64,000 nucleotides of DNA. Source: Mixta mediterraneensis (GTDB taxonomy: Bacteria > Pseudomonadota > Gammaproteobacteria > Enterobacterales > Enterobacteriaceae). Position 1 is the first letter of the stretch. Every line of letters starts with the position of its first letter. Below the pieces are notes generated by a model that ran no database searches, was not told where the DNA came from, and saw only the letters and a program-made list of their open reading frames with translations. Below are positions 52,475 through 62,364 of this stretch, piece by piece. The stretch spans positions 620,001-684,000 of the forward strand of contig NZ_JACFXY010000001.1 in the NCBI RefSeq assembly GCF_014946725.1, in the 5' to 3' direction. The position numbers were made by a program, and so were the translations under genes.

Positions 52475-55141
52475 TTAAGCCAGACGCGGGTTAACTTTAT
52501 CGGCATCGATATTGAACTTAACGATGGCTTCCGCTACTGCTTTTTTATCAACTTCGCCACGTTTAGCCAGTTCACCCAGTGCCGCAACCACCACGTAAGA
52601 AGCATCCACTTCGAAGTGATGACGCAGGTTCTCACGGCTGTCCGAACGGCCAAAGCCGTCGGTGCCCAGCACGCGATAATCGCTGGCTGGTATATAGCTG
52701 CGAACCTGCTCAGCAAACAGCTTCATATAGTCGGTAGACGCAACCGCTGGCGCATCGTTCATGACCTGTGCGATATAAGGCACACGTGCCTCTTCAGTCG
52801 GATGCAGCATATTCCAGCGTTCACAATCCTGGCCATCACGCGCCAGTTCGGTGAATGAGGTTACGCTGTAGACGTCAGAACAGATGCCATAGTCTTTCGC
52901 CAGGATCTGCGCCGCCTCACGTACATGACGCAGGATTGAACCTGAACCCAGCAGCTGAACTTTACCTTTGCTGCCTTCCACTGTCTCCAGCTTGTAGATA
53001 CCTTTGCGGATGCCCTCTTCAGCACCTTTCGGCATCGCCGGCATATGGTAGTTTTCGTTCAGCGTGGTGATGTAGTAGTAAATATTTTCCTGCGCTTCGC
53101 CATACATGCGAGTCAGGCCGTCTTGCATGATAACTGCCACTTCGTAGGCGTAAGACGGATCGTAAGAAATACAGTTCGGGATAGTCAGCGACTGAATGTG
53201 GCTGTGACCATCTTCGTGCTGCAAACCTTCACCATTCAGCGTAGTACGTCCAGACGTGCCACCAACCAGGAAACCGCGTGCCTGTTGGTCGCCCGCCAGC
53301 CACATCAAATCACCAATACGCTGGAAACCAAACATTGAGTAATAGATGTAGAACGGGATCATCGGCAGGTTATTCGTGCTGTAAGAGGTCGCCGCCGCCA
53401 GCCAGGATGAACCTGCACCCAGCTCGTTGATGCCTTCCTGCAGAATCTGACCTTTCTCGTCTTCTTTATAATAAGCAACCTGCTCGCGGTCCTGCGGCGT
53501 ATACTGCTGACCGTTCGGGCTATAAATACCAATCTGACGGAACAGACCTTCCATACCAAAGGTACGCGCTTCGTCCGCCAGGATCGGAACCAGACGATCT
53601 TTGATCGATTTGTGCTTCAGCATCACGTTCAGCGCACGCACGAAAGCAATCGTGGTAGAAATTTCTTTGTTCTGCTCTTCCAGCAGCGCACCGAAATCTT
53701 CCAGCGTCGGCATTTCCAGCTTCTCTGTAAATTTCGCCTGGCGTGTAGGCAGATAACCACCCAGTTTTTCACGCTGGCCATGGAGATAGCTGTACTCTTC
53801 GGAGCCTTTTTCAAATGTCACATAAGGCAGATTTTCAATCTTGTCATCGGCCACCGGTACATTGAAGCGATCGCGGATGTAACGCACACCGTCCATATTC
53901 ATCTTTTTCACCTGGTGGGCAATGTTTTTGCCTTCCGCGGTGTCGCCCATACCATAACCTTTGATGGTGTGCGCCAGAATCAGAACCGGTTTACCTTTGG
54001 TTTCCTGCGCCTTTTTCAGCGCCGCGTAGATTTTCTTCGGATCGTGACCGCCACGGTTCAGTGCCCAGATTTCATCATCGGACATGTCTTTAACCAGCTC
54101 GGCAGTTTCGGGATATTTACCGAAGAAGTGCTCACGCACATAGGCACCGTCGCGTGACTTGAAGGTCTGATAGTCGCCGTCAACGGTTTCATTCATCAGC
54201 TGGATCAGTTTACCGCTGGTGTCTTTACGCAGCAGCTCATCCCAGCGGCCCCCCCAAATAACCTTGATAACTTCCCAGCCAGCACCAGCAAAGATGCCTT
54301 CCAGTTCATTGATAATTTTGCCATTACCAGTAACCGGACCATCCAGACGCTGCAGGTTGCAGTTGATGATGAACACCAGGTTATCCAGTTTTTCACGGGT
54401 AGCAATGGTAATTGCACCTTTAGATTCTGGCTCATCCATCTCACCATCACCCAAGAAGGCGTAAACGGTTTGCGCTGAGGTGTCTTTCAGGCCGCGATGT
54501 TCCAGATATTTCAGGAATTTCGCCTGATAGATTGCCGACAGTGGGCCAAGGCCCATGGAAACGGTTGGGAACTGCCAGAATTCCGGCATCAGTTTCGGAT
54601 GCGGATAGGATGACAGGCCATTGCCATGTACTTCCTGGCGGAAGTTGTTCATCTGCTCTTCGGTCAAACGCCCTTCGAGGAACGCACGCGCATAGATGCC
54701 CGGTGAAATATGGCCCTGGAAGTAAACCAGGTCACCGCCGTCTTTGTCATTGCGCGCGCGGAAGAAGTGGTTAAAACACACTTCAAAGATAGTGGCAGAA
54801 GACTGAAAAGAAGAGAGATGGCCGCCCAGCTCCAGATCTTTTTTCGATGCGCGCAGCACCGACATGATGGCGTTCCAGCGGATTGCGGAACGGATACGAC
54901 GCTCAAGAGAGGTATTGCCCGGATAATCCGGTTCATCTTCAACGGCAATAGAGTTGATGTAGTTGCTGATTGCAGATGAACCGGCAGCAACTTTCACGCC
55001 GCCTTTGCGGGCTGCACCCAGTACCTGATCAATCAGGTACTGCGCACGTTCTACACCTTCTTCACGGATGACCGATTCGATCGCCTGTAGCCAGTCACGA
55101 GTTTCAATCGGATCCACGTCATTGTGTAAACGTTCTGACAT
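52475..55141 (-). CDS. aceE: Pyruvate dehydrogenase E1
   Basis: Thiamine diphosphate-dependent decarboxylase of the pyruvate dehydrogenase complex. 888 residues (E. coli 887), starting [19 protein letters not shown]. The ThDP/Mg motif begins [14 protein letters not shown] and ends with [11 protein letters not shown]; the active-site histidine loop RGGHDPKKI and [21 protein letters not shown] are intact. First structural gene after pdhR. Confidence 0.97.
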   Translation of the reverse strand: MSERLHNDVDPIETRDWLQAIESVIREEGVERAQYLIDQVLGAARKGGVKVAAGSSAISNYINSIAVEDEPDYPGNTSLERRIRSAIRWNAIMSVLRASKKDLELGGHLSSFQSSATIFEVCFNHFFRARNDKDGGDLVYFQGHISPGIYARAFLEGRLTEEQMNNFRQEVHGNGLSSYPHPKLMPEFWQFPTVSMGLGPLSAIYQAKFLKYLEHRGLKDTSAQTVYAFLGDGEMDEPESKGAITIATREKLDNLVFIINCNLQRLDGPVTGNGKIINELEGIFAGAGWEVIKVIWGGRWDELLRKDTSGKLIQLMNETVDGDYQTFKSRDGAYVREHFFGKYPETAELVKDMSDDEIWALNRGGHDPKKIYAALKKAQETKGKPVLILAHTIKGYGMGDTAEGKNIAHQVKKMNMDGVRYIRDRFNVPVADDKIENLPYVTFEKGSEEYSYLHGQREKLGGYLPTRQAKFTEKLEMPTLEDFGALLEEQNKEISTTIAFVRALNVMLKHKSIKDRLVPILADEARTFGMEGLFRQIGIYSPNGQQYTPQDREQVAYYKEDEKGQILQEGINELGAGSSWLAAATSYSTNNLPMIPFYIYYSMFGFQRIGDLMWLAGDQQARGFLVGGTSGRTTLNGEGLQHEDGHSHIQSLTIPNCISYDPSYAYEVAVIMQDGLTRMYGEAQENIYYYITTLNENYHMPAMPKGAEEGIRKGIYKLETVEGSKGKVQLLGSGSILRHVREAAQILAKDYGICSDVYSVTSFTELARDGQDCERWNMLHPTEEARVPYIAQVMNDAPAVASTDYMKLFAEQVRSYIPASDYRVLGTDGFGRSDSRENLRHHFEVDASYVVVAALGELAKRGEVDKKAVAEAIVKFNIDADKVNPRLA

Positions 55142-55243
55142 GGGTGTGTTCCTTATCTGTGTCTAATACGTTGAATAATCGGGAGCCTGTGAAGCAAAAA
55201 GAGACAGGCTCGTCGCACATGTCCGCACGATCTTTGTCGCACG

Positions 55244-56008
55244 TTATTCCTTACGTTGCTGTAAACGACGTAGGGAGCGTTCTCGACGGCTCTGCTCCCG
55301 ACTTCTGTCCAGCAAGATTTCCTCAATGAACGCCAGGTGACGGTGTGAAGCCTCGCGTGCTTGTTCCGGCTCACGAGCCACAATCGCCTCAAATATTCTG
55401 GCGCGGTGACCACTCACTTTCGCCAGCATTTCCCGACGCGAGTAGAGTAATTCAAAATTCTGGCGGACGTTTTTTTCCAGCATAGGACCCATGGAGCGTA
55501 GCAAATGCAAAAGCACGACATTATGGGCCGCTTCTGTGACAGCGATCTGATACTGCATTACTGCGTCCGCTTCGGCGTCTAAATCGCCGCTTTCTTGCGC
55601 CTGCTGAATCTGAATATGACAGACACGAATACGCTGTATATCTTCTTCCGTGCCACGTAGCGCCGCGTAATAAGCAGCAATACCTTCAAGCGCGTGACGC
55701 GTTTCCAGCAGGTCAAACTGTGATTCCGGATGGTCGGCGAGAAGCTCAACGAGCGGATCGCTCATGCTTTGCCAGAGATGTTCCTGTACAAACGTCCCGC
55801 CGCCCTGACGACGCAGCAACAATCCTTTCGCTTCTAAACGCTGGATAGCTTCGCGGAGCGATGGACGTGAGACATCGAATTGTTTGGCGAGTTCGCGCTC
55901 GGGGAGCAGCTTCTCCCCCGGATGCAGGGTCCCTTCCATAATCAGGGATTCAAGCTGTTGCTCAATTGCATCGGAGAGCTTGGGTTGGCGAATCTTACTG
56001 TAAGCCAT
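55244..56008 (-). CDS. pdhR: Pyruvate-responsive GntR-family repressor PdhR
   Basis: Represses pdhR-aceEF-lpd unless pyruvate is present. 254 residues, equal to E. coli. The N-terminal winged helix contains [37 protein letters not shown]; the FadR-type C-terminal domain has [16 protein letters not shown] and the metal-site histidines of [13 protein letters not shown] perfect operator lies 35 bp upstream of the ATG, consistent with autoregulation. Confidence 0.96.
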   Translation of the reverse strand: MAYSKIRQPKLSDAIEQQLESLIMEGTLHPGEKLLPERELAKQFDVSRPSLREAIQRLEAKGLLLRRQGGGTFVQEHLWQSMSDPLVELLADHPESQFDLLETRHALEGIAAYYAALRGTEEDIQRIRVCHIQIQQAQESGDLDAEADAVMQYQIAVTEAAHNVVLLHLLRSMGPMLEKNVRQNFELLYSRREMLAKVSGHRARIFEAIVAREPEQAREASHRHLAFIEEILLDRSREQSRRERSLRRLQQRKE

Positions 56009-56042
56009 CTTCCCTTCTTATCTATGCCAATCGTCCGGAGTA

Positions 56043-56059
56043 AATTGGTAATACCAATT
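56043..56059. promoter_or_regulatory. PdhR operator
   Basis: AATTGGTAATACCAATT is a perfect 17-bp palindrome (19 bp with flanking A/T) and matches the known PdhR site ATTGGTnnnACCAAT. Its position just upstream of pdhR fits repression of the pdhR-aceE-aceF transcript. Confidence 0.9.
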
Positions 56060-56439
56060 TCAAAATGGAGTGCGTAAAGTAACAAAGTATTCACCTTGTG
56101 TCTATATGGGAACGGGCGCCAAAAATCCCGCGAGTGCGCGCTCTGACGCTAACTTAGCGTTAAAAATATGAAAAATTGCTGTCGCGGGAAATGTTAAATT
56201 TTTTCGCTTTTATCACATTTTACGCGCGATTAGCGGTTCCAGATACGGTTTACCATAAGGCAATCGTATGCGTATGAAATGTTTTCTCGTGGCAAAAAAT
56301 TTGCCCGCTTTGATCGCAGCGCTACGGTGTTTTTTCAGTCAACTCTCAGCACGCAAAGCGAAAGCAGGTGCAAAGCGATGCGCTTATCACTATTCTTGTC
56401 GCCAGGGTAGCAATGGGCAACATACAGCACGCCTGATAC

Positions 56440-56479
56440 CGTAAAAAAATCAATACGTTAATGTAACCACTTCCTTACA
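56440..56479. promoter_or_regulatory. Candidate TyrR boxes upstream of aroP
   Basis: TGTAACCACTTCCTTACA (56462-56479) fits TGTAAA-N6-TTTACA with one mismatch per arm. A weaker partner CGTAAA-N6-AATACG (56440-56457) is centred 22 bp upstream, the spacing used by TyrR dimers binding as a hexamer. E. coli aroP is TyrR-repressed. The sites end about 46 bp before the aroP start. Confidence 0.55.
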
Positions 56480-56525
56480 GCGAATTTGCGCTGCAAACGA
56501 AGAATAAAAACATCATGAGGTTTGT

Positions 56526-57881
56526 ATGGAACAACAGCACGGCGACACGCTGAAGCGCGGGCTTAAGAACCGCCATATTCAGCTGATCGCGCTGGGTGGC
56601 GCGGTAGGAACCGGCCTGTTTCTGGGCAGCGCATCAGTCATTAAGTCCGCCGGACCGGCCGTTATTCTGGGTTATGCCATTGCCGGCTTTATCGCTTTTC
56701 TTATCATGCGTCAGTTAGGAGAAATGGCGGTTGAAGAGCCGGTCGCCGGTAGCTTTAGCCATTTTGCCTATAAGTACTGGGGTAACTTCGCCGGTTTCGC
56801 TTCAGGCTGGAATTACTGGGTTCTGTATGTGCTGGTTGCGATGGCCGAGCTCACCGCAGTCGGCAAATACATTCAGTTCTGGTGGCCTGATTTTCCCACC
56901 TGGGCTTCTGCGGCCATCTTCTTCGTGATGATTAATGCCATCAACCTGACTAACGTCAAAGTATTTGGCGAGATGGAGTTCTGGTTTGCCATCATTAAAG
57001 TTATCGCGGTGATTGGCATGATCCTGTTTGGGGGCTGGCTGTTGTTTAGCGGCCACGGCGGTCCACAAGCCACAGTCAGGAACCTGTGGGAGCAAGGCGG
57101 ATTCTTCCCGAACGGTCTGAGTGGATTGGTGATGGTGATAGCGATCATCATGTTCTCGTTTGGTGGGCTGGAGTTGGTTGGCATAACGGCAGCAGAAGCC
57201 GACAACCCGGAAACCAGCATTCCGAAAGCAACTAACCAGGTCTTGTGGCGTATTCTGATTTTTTATATCGGTTCGCTGGCAGTATTGCTGTCGCTGATGC
57301 CGTGGACCCGTGTTACCGCTGAAACCAGCCCGTTCGTTTTTATCTTCCATGAGCTGGGCGATGCAACGGTGGCTAATGCTCTGAACGTGGTGATCCTGAC
57401 GGCGGCGTTATCGGTCTATAACAGCTGCGTTTACTGCAACAGCCGTATGCTGTTTGGTCTGGCACAGCAAGGCAATGCGCCGAAAGCGCTGCTTAACGTT
57501 AACCGTCAAGGCGTGCCGGTGATGACGATTCTGGTGTCTGCGGTTGCCACCGCGCTGTGTGTATTAATCAACTATCTGATGCCGGGAGAAGCTTTTGGCT
57601 TGCTGATGTCGCTGGTAGTCTCAGCGCTGGTAATTAACTGGGCAATGATCAGTCTGGCGCACCTGAAATTCCGTAAAAAGAAAGATCAGCAAGGCGTAAC
57701 GACGCGCTTCAGGGCGCTGTTTTATCCGGTGGGAAACTGGGTTTGCCTGGTATTCCTGGCGGGTATTTTAGCCCTGATGGCCATCACGCCAGGTATGGCT
57801 ATTTCTGTCTGGTTGATTCCGGTCTGGCTGGTCATTCTGGGTATAGGTTATATGGTTAAGAAACAAACACAGAAAGCCTGA
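56526..57881 (+). CDS. aroP: Aromatic amino acid permease AroP
   Basis: APC-family proton symporter for Phe, Tyr and Trp. 451 residues (E. coli 457), about 12 membrane helices. N-terminal KRGLKNRHIQLIALGGAVGTGLFLGSA, FSHFAYKYWGNFAGFASGWNYW and FSFGGLELVGITAAEADNPE are family signatures. GAGG precedes the ATG by five bases. The 517 bp separating it from divergent pdhR hold only regulatory sites as far as I can see. Confidence 0.95.
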   Translation: MEQQHGDTLKRGLKNRHIQLIALGGAVGTGLFLGSASVIKSAGPAVILGYAIAGFIAFLIMRQLGEMAVEEPVAGSFSHFAYKYWGNFAGFASGWNYWVLYVLVAMAELTAVGKYIQFWWPDFPTWASAAIFFVMINAINLTNVKVFGEMEFWFAIIKVIAVIGMILFGGWLLFSGHGGPQATVRNLWEQGGFFPNGLSGLVMVIAIIMFSFGGLELVGITAAEADNPETSIPKATNQVLWRILIFYIGSLAVLLSLMPWTRVTAETSPFVFIFHELGDATVANALNVVILTAALSVYNSCVYCNSRMLFGLAQQGNAPKALLNVNRQGVPVMTILVSAVATALCVLINYLMPGEAFGLLMSLVVSALVINWAMISLAHLKFRKKKDQQGVTTRFRALFYPVGNWVCLVFLAGILALMAITPGMAISVWLIPVWLVILGIGYMVKKQTQKA

Positions 57882-57887
57882 CCCCTT

Positions 57888-57925
57888 ACCCGCCGCTGGC
57901 GTTTAGCCGGCGGCGGGTGCTCTTT
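57888..57925 (+). terminator. Probable aroP terminator
   Basis: ACCCGCCGC / GCGGCGGGT stem with an imperfect inner part, followed by GCTCTTTC. The T-run is weak but the stem is strong and lies 6 bp after the aroP stop. Confidence 0.6.
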
Positions 57926-58291
57926 CAGCGACCTCAGCTACACGTCTCTCCACACATACCCAGCCCAGTTTCCTGACAAATTAATCCTCTTCATCTTTGC
58001 CGTTCTGACAGACAAGGCGGAACGTTTAAGTCCCTTCTGCATTCAGTTTATAAGCTGCCCATAGCCCCGATGGAACGCCTATTCCTGACAGGGAGATTGC
58101 CTAAAGATGAGGATATGACGGGTAAAAGACCGTTCGCTGCTTTGATGTCATGATAAATATATGCGAAGGCTTTTTAAATATAATTTAAAGCCGAAGGATA
58201 TGGCACTCGCTTTTTAGTATACTGCACACATGTTTTTGACAACGAATTAGTTTAAAATGAAAAATGTAATTGGGTATTCTATGGTGGCAGC
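57926..58291. other. Intergenic region leading into the A+T-rich restriction-modification locus
   Basis: No gene is supported. Base composition shifts from mixed to clearly A+T-rich around 58140, which probably marks the left edge of the acquired segment. The last 100 bp should contain the methylase promoter; no CRISPR, tRNA or attachment repeat is visible. Confidence 0.55.
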
Positions 58292-59371
58292 ATGAGCTTG
58301 GATTTGATGGATTTATTCTCGGGGGAGCCGTTTCAGTCAGGAATTTTTCCTAAAACACGCTATCAAGGTAGCAAATATAAACTAACAAAATGGATTGCGG
58401 ATTGCTTAGGGCATCTGGATTTTGAGACTGTACTTGATGCTTTTTCTGGCACCTCCTCTATAGCATATATGTTTAAGGCCATGGGTAAAACTGTCATTGC
58501 TAATGACAAAATGCACTTCAATTATCAAATAGCAAAAGCTTTCATTGAAAATAACGCCATTACAATTAATGAGGAAGATATAAATTTTGTCTTGCGCAAA
58601 GATCCTTCTTATTTATATAAGAATATTATAAGTGATCACTTCGAAGGGATATATTATCTTCATGATGAAGATATATGGCTAGACATGGTAACGCAAAACA
58701 TACATCGGATGCATAATGAATATAAAAGAGCCATCATGTTTTGGGCCTTATTCCAGTCATGCCTTTCTAAAAGGCCTTATAATCTATTTCACAGAAATAA
58801 CCTTAACGTCAGAACGGCAGATGTAAAAAGAAGTTTTGGTAATAAAGCAACCTGGGATAAGCCATTCGAGCAGCATTTTTTAAAATTTATCAAAGAGGCG
58901 AACCTCGCTATATTTGATAACAAAAAGCCCAATAAAGCCATTAACAGTGATATTGCACATATCGCTTATGATGAAGTCAATGCCGATTTGGTATATTTCG
59001 ATCCGCCTTATGTTCCTGTAAAAGGCAGCTTAACAATGTACATGGATTTCTATCATTTCCTGGAAGGCCTGGCGAATTATGATAACTGGGAGTCTAAAAT
59101 AGATTTCAATAGCAAAAATAAGGCGATGTTAAAAACTAAATCTCCATGGGAAGACAGGAAGTTTATATCACAGGAATTTTTTAAATGTATATCCGCCTTT
59201 AAGAACAGCAAGATTGCTATCTCTTATAGAGAAGACGGCATTCCCAGCATTGATGAAATCACCGCTTTTTTACAGTTAATAGGTAAGCGTGTTGAAGTTA
59301 ATTATGTTAATTATAAGTACGCACTATCTAAAAAAACAAAAGTCAGAGAAGTTCTGATTACAGGGGTGTAA
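58292..59371 (+). CDS. D12-class DNA N6-adenine methyltransferase
   Basis: 359-residue adenine methylase, Dam/M.EcoRV-like class. The SAM-binding motif X is TRYQGSKYKLTKWI (about 22-35), motif I is VLDAFSGTSS (Asp49), and the catalytic motif IV DPPY is at residues 237-240 in LVYFDPPYVPVKG. It is immediately followed (one base after the stop) by an EcoRV-like endonuclease gene, so it should protect that enzyme's site. DNA is A+T-rich relative to aroP and ampE, a sign of transfer. It appears intact and should still be expressed. Confidence 0.88.
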   Translation: MSLDLMDLFSGEPFQSGIFPKTRYQGSKYKLTKWIADCLGHLDFETVLDAFSGTSSIAYMFKAMGKTVIANDKMHFNYQIAKAFIENNAITINEEDINFVLRKDPSYLYKNIISDHFEGIYYLHDEDIWLDMVTQNIHRMHNEYKRAIMFWALFQSCLSKRPYNLFHRNNLNVRTADVKRSFGNKATWDKPFEQHFLKFIKEANLAIFDNKKPNKAINSDIAHIAYDEVNADLVYFDPPYVPVKGSLTMYMDFYHFLEGLANYDNWESKIDFNSKNKAMLKTKSPWEDRKFISQEFFKCISAFKNSKIAISYREDGIPSIDEITAFLQLIGKRVEVNYVNYKYALSKKTKVREVLITGV

Positions 59372-59678
59372 AATGGATTTTCATCAAAAGCTTATAAATT
59401 TCTTACCACACTTAAAAAATGCTTTAACAGTCCCAGGGAGTAAAGACTGGTCTGTGAAAGGATTTATTGATACTTACAGAAATATTTACTCTATTACCAC
59501 TGACACCAAGGTCATATCGAAAGTTTTAGAAATTATGATATTTCCTCACCTGCTGGAGTTTGCCAGGAAAAATAACTTAACGATCAGGCTCCCTCCCCAT
59601 CAAAACTATTATCCTGATGTGACCTTTATAGATTCAGAAGGCAAAAAGTATGCGATTGATTTAAAGACAACTTAGAAC

Positions 59679-60179
59679 CTATCCCAAAAGGATTTTATTC
59701 CAGACAATGATGCTGCAAGCAAAATGCAGCATCGCCTCGTAGTTTTCGACTTTCTTCTCCCATCGCGTCAGTATGCGGCGAAAGCGATTCATCCAGCTAT
59801 GCGTTCTTTCCACAACCCAACGATGAGCCCTGAACTCGCTGTTTTTAATTGCCTCAGACTCCTCTTTCCCCGACTGGATATGAGGTTCATAACGACGAGC
59901 TTTCAAACAAATTTCCACCCATTCAGCCTCATAGCCTTTGTCCATACACAGATGCAGCCTGCGACCCGGCCTGCCGGTCTGTAGCGCGTCCAGCGTATCT
60001 TCAACCAGTTTTATGTCGTGGGTATTTGCCCCTGCGACAGCCAGCGAGAGCGGAAGCCCGTTCCCGTCGGTCATCAGGCTCCGCTTTACTCCCTGCTTCC
60101 CCCTGTCAGTCGGGTTGCGACCTGTTTTTTTGAGCCTGCAAGGGGCGATTTTGTCATGCAGCCATCCATCGACAACCAT
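59679..60179 (-). CDS. IS5-family transposase, second frame (OrfB)
   Basis: 166 residues with the DDE catalytic residues: LHLCMDKGYEAE (second Asp) and HRWVVERTHSWMNRFRR (Glu with the Y/R-type spacing). The first Asp is in VVDGWLHDK, shared with the overlap of the first frame. It is probably made mainly as a fusion to OrfA through -1 frameshifting at the A7 run at 60125-60131, although an ATG at 60179 exists. Confidence 0.88.
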   Translation of the reverse strand: MVVDGWLHDKIAPCRLKKTGRNPTDRGKQGVKRSLMTDGNGLPLSLAVAGANTHDIKLVEDTLDALQTGRPGRRLHLCMDKGYEAEWVEICLKARRYEPHIQSGKEESEAIKNSEFRAHRWVVERTHSWMNRFRRILTRWEKKVENYEAMLHFACSIIVWNKILLG

Positions 60180-60484
60180 GACCAGTCAATGGCATCCCGC
60201 TTCTCGCAGGCAAGCAGCCCGTTTTGCCAGAAGCGTTCAAATACTCCAGCATCCCGCCATTCCTGAAAGCGGCGGTGGGCTGAGCTGGATGAGCAAATAT
60301 CCGTGGCATTCAGGGCATTCCATTGGCAACCGGTTCTGAGCACAAAGAAAATGGCGTTCATTGCGGCACGATTATCAACACGTCTACGATGCGTGCCCAG
60401 CGGATGGTGGGTTTTATGTTCCGGGAGAAGTGGAGCCATTTTCTCCCAGAGTTCATCGCTGATCTGCCACTTGTTGCCCGCCAT
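60086..60484 (-). CDS. IS5-family transposase, first frame (OrfA)
   Basis: 132 residues, starting MAGNKWQISDELWEKMAPLLPEH, the usual N-terminal helical domain of this subgroup, with RVDNRAAMNAIFFVLRTGCQWNAL. It runs 94 bp into OrfB in another frame. At the slippery A7, a -1 shift joins ...AGSKK to TGRNPTDRG of OrfB and restores a full-length transposase. Confidence 0.88.
   Translation of the reverse strand: MAGNKWQISDELWEKMAPLLPEHKTHHPLGTHRRRVDNRAAMNAIFFVLRTGCQWNALNATDICSSSSAHRRFQEWRDAGVFERFWQNGLLACEKRDAIDWSWLSMDGCMTKSPLAGSKKQVATRLTGGSRE
60125..60131 (-). promoter_or_regulatory. Putative -1 frameshift site in the IS5-family transposase
   Basis: Seven consecutive A residues on the coding strand (TCA-AAA-AAA-C in the first frame). 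Slipping back one base changes the next codon from CAG to ACA and enters the second frame. The inference rests on the position of the run in the overlap and the fit of the fused protein. Confidence 0.7.
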
Positions 60485-61250
60485 ACTTCGCCCTCAAAAA
60501 TTGCCATTATTTACGATCTGACAATTCCTTTTGGGATAGGTTCTTACAGAATCACTGAGAATTCCGTTAATGGTATGACTTTAGGCGCTTTTACGGGCTA
60601 TTTTAGAAACCGCTCATCTTATAAAAATGCGCTCTTTCCCTACGAACATTATGAAAAACACTATGTTTTAGGCGTTATTTATTCACGTAGTGATATTGAC
60701 AGCATAACCCAGTTACTCACGGCGCAGGGCTTTAAGCTAACCGCAGCCAAACGTAAACTTCTGATAACATACATGAATAATGCAAGCGATGAAAACTGGG
60801 AATTGCTGACTGGTGCTTACCATGAAGATGTAGCCGATTATCGACTGGAAATAGATTCGTATTTAGTTGATGAGCTAGAGTCATACAATTTAGATAATTT
60901 TGAAAGCATCGTTTCTGTTGCGCGGAATTTTGAATTCTTTGTCCAGGAAAAATGGCGACTGGCTGTGGACAGGCCCGGAAGTGGCAATACCAAAAATATT
61001 GGCTCTGAAACCCTTGTTCGACGACTGTTAAATGAAGAGGGCCTGTTTTTTAGAGAGTACGGAGCCAATGGCGAAGCTGAGTTCGATAAATACTGGATGC
61101 AGTATCAAACAAAAGATATGGCCAGAGCACTGGAGCAAGACGAACCTATCTACCGGAACTTACATACCTTCAGGCAGTGGCTGGCGTCCCTACAAAATAA
61201 TAAATAATTTGTCGGTTTCTGACTCAGGAAGATGAACCGTCAGTTCAGAA

Positions 61251-61288
61251 TAAACGGGAATGGCACGCTTCCCGTTTAAATTTTTTGT
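61251..61288 (+). terminator. Terminator after the EcoRV-like gene
   Basis: Ten-base perfect stem TAAACGGGAA / TTCCCGTTTA around TGGCACGC, followed by AATTTTTTG. It lies about 45 bp after the endonuclease stop and probably closes the methylase-endonuclease transcript. Confidence 0.85.
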
Positions 61289-61317
61289 GCGTCTGTTGTC
61301 GATACGTATGGGCGGAA

Positions 61318-61464
61318 ATGGCTGAATTTAGCGTTGAGGAAGCATGCGACGGGCTGGCGTGCCGTGTCCGAAATCATACTAAACGTGAAGGCGATCCGTT
61401 ATGGATCGCCAGACGCCATGCAAGCCTGAGATTAGCCGAATGGCGTAAAAGACTGTGCGCCTGA
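61318..61464 (+). CDS. Possible 48-residue basic protein, unknown
   Basis: An ATG at 61318 opens a frame reading MAEFSVEEACDGLACRVRN and ending WRKRLCA. It is Arg/Lys-rich and compact, composed more like the host core genes than the A+T-rich locus next door. I recognise no family, and the ribosome-binding site (GGCGGA immediately before) is poorly spaced. It could be a fragment of a mobile gene left at the right edge of the insertion. Confidence 0.3.
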   Translation: MAEFSVEEACDGLACRVRNHTKREGDPLWIARRHASLRLAEWRKRLCA

Positions 61465-61485
61465 TTCTGACGTACCGCCTGCCGA

Positions 61486-62340
61486 TTACACTAACGTGCC
61501 ATAAATCGTTAACAGCGCGACCACCACAACCAACACCAGCGAAATACGCTTCGCTAACGCGACCGCAATGCGTGGCGTTTCAACTTTATCGGTATGCGGA
61601 TCGCGTTCCAGTGAGAACTGCGCCAGGCTGGTCAGCACCTGATATTGTGAGCGATGGCGATCGGTGAGCGAGGCAAACCAGGCTGGCAATGCTTTTTCCC
61701 CATGACCCAACAGCGCATAGGCCACACCCGCCAGCCGGACCGGAACCCAGTCCACCACGTGCAAAATGCCATCTACACCTGATTGTGCTCGCGCTATTGG
61801 CGTTTGATGCTTCGCCAGCCAGCTTTGCCAGGCCCGTAGAAACGCGTAACCCACCAGCAAAACGGGTCCCCACGGCCCCCCGATCACGAACCAAAACAGC
61901 GGCGCAAGGTAAAAACGAAAGTTAATCCAGATCAGCGCGTTTTGCAGTTCACGGAGATATTCGCGCTCACTGCATTCAACCGGCACGCCGTGGATCAGGG
62001 TTAATTCAGCCGCCATCGCCTGATGCGCCGCAGCATCATCATGGCTGGCCGCTTTCAGATAGCTGTGATAATGCAATCGCACTGAGCCTGCACCAATACA
62101 TAGCAATCCCGTCATGATCCAAAACAGCAACTGCACCACGCCAAACAGCACCCCTTTCAGGCTCCATATCACCAGCGTAGTAATTGCCATCGCCAGTACC
62201 ATCATCAATAGCGTACGTATCATTGAGAAATGCCGACGATGAAGGAAAACGGATTCAAGCCGGTGATCGAGCTGCCAGTGCTCGCCCAGTTTAAACAGGC
62301 GTTCCCAGCCTAAAACTAATAACAAGGTAAATAACGTCAT
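61486..62340 (-). CDS. ampE: Membrane protein AmpE (beta-lactamase regulation)
   Basis: 284-residue inner-membrane protein, same length as E. coli AmpE, with about four to five hydrophobic segments and a cytosolic loop containing [11 protein letters not shown]. AmpE affects AmpC induction signalling in the ampDE operon; its biochemical role is not settled. It follows ampD by 24 bp. In E. coli the next gene on this side is aroP; here the restriction-modification locus separates them. Confidence 0.94.
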   Translation of the reverse strand: MTLFTLLLVLGWERLFKLGEHWQLDHRLESVFLHRRHFSMIRTLLMMVLAMAITTLVIWSLKGVLFGVVQLLFWIMTGLLCIGAGSVRLHYHSYLKAASHDDAAAHQAMAAELTLIHGVPVECSEREYLRELQNALIWINFRFYLAPLFWFVIGGPWGPVLLVGYAFLRAWQSWLAKHQTPIARAQSGVDGILHVVDWVPVRLAGVAYALLGHGEKALPAWFASLTDRHRSQYQVLTSLAQFSLERDPHTDKVETPRIAVALAKRISLVLVVVVALLTIYGTLV

Positions 62341-62364
62341 ACAGACTCCGAATCATTCAGAATT

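Larger units (their letters stand above)
59675..60543 (-). mobile_element. IS5-family insertion sequence (two-frame type)
   Basis: 869 bp bounded by perfect 18-bp inverted repeats GAACCTATCCCAAAAGGA / TCCTTTTGGGATAGGTTC and flanked by a TTA duplication (59672-59674 and 60544-60546). The TNA-type 3-bp duplication and the two overlapping transposase frames point to the IS1031-like subgroup of IS5. It lies in the opposite orientation to the endonuclease gene and looks complete. Confidence 0.92.
59373..61207 (+). pseudogene. EcoRV-family type II restriction endonuclease, split by an IS5-family element
   Basis: The 5' part (59373-59674) encodes 100 residues with the catalytic set Glu53, Asp82 (NYYPDVTF), Asp96 and Lys98 (AIDLKTT), aligning with EcoRV Glu45, Asp74, Asp90 and Lys92. 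The 3' part resumes at 60547 with MTLGAFTGYFRN, then QEKWRLAVDRPGSGNTKNIGS, close to EcoRV QDKWVIAGDLAGSGNTTNIGS. Joining the parts with one TTA copy reads IDLKTTYRITEN without a shift, 320 codons. The C-terminal half is longer than EcoRV (245 residues in all). As it stands, restriction should be lost. Confidence 0.9.

Noticed and set aside
51526..52494. Ser/Thr-rich plus-strand frames opposite aceF
   Set aside because: Shadows of the three lipoyl repeats; no ribosome-binding sites and repeats follow those of aceF.
54219..54990. Several open frames on both strands inside aceE
   Set aside because: aceE is full length and intact; these are alternate-frame shadows.
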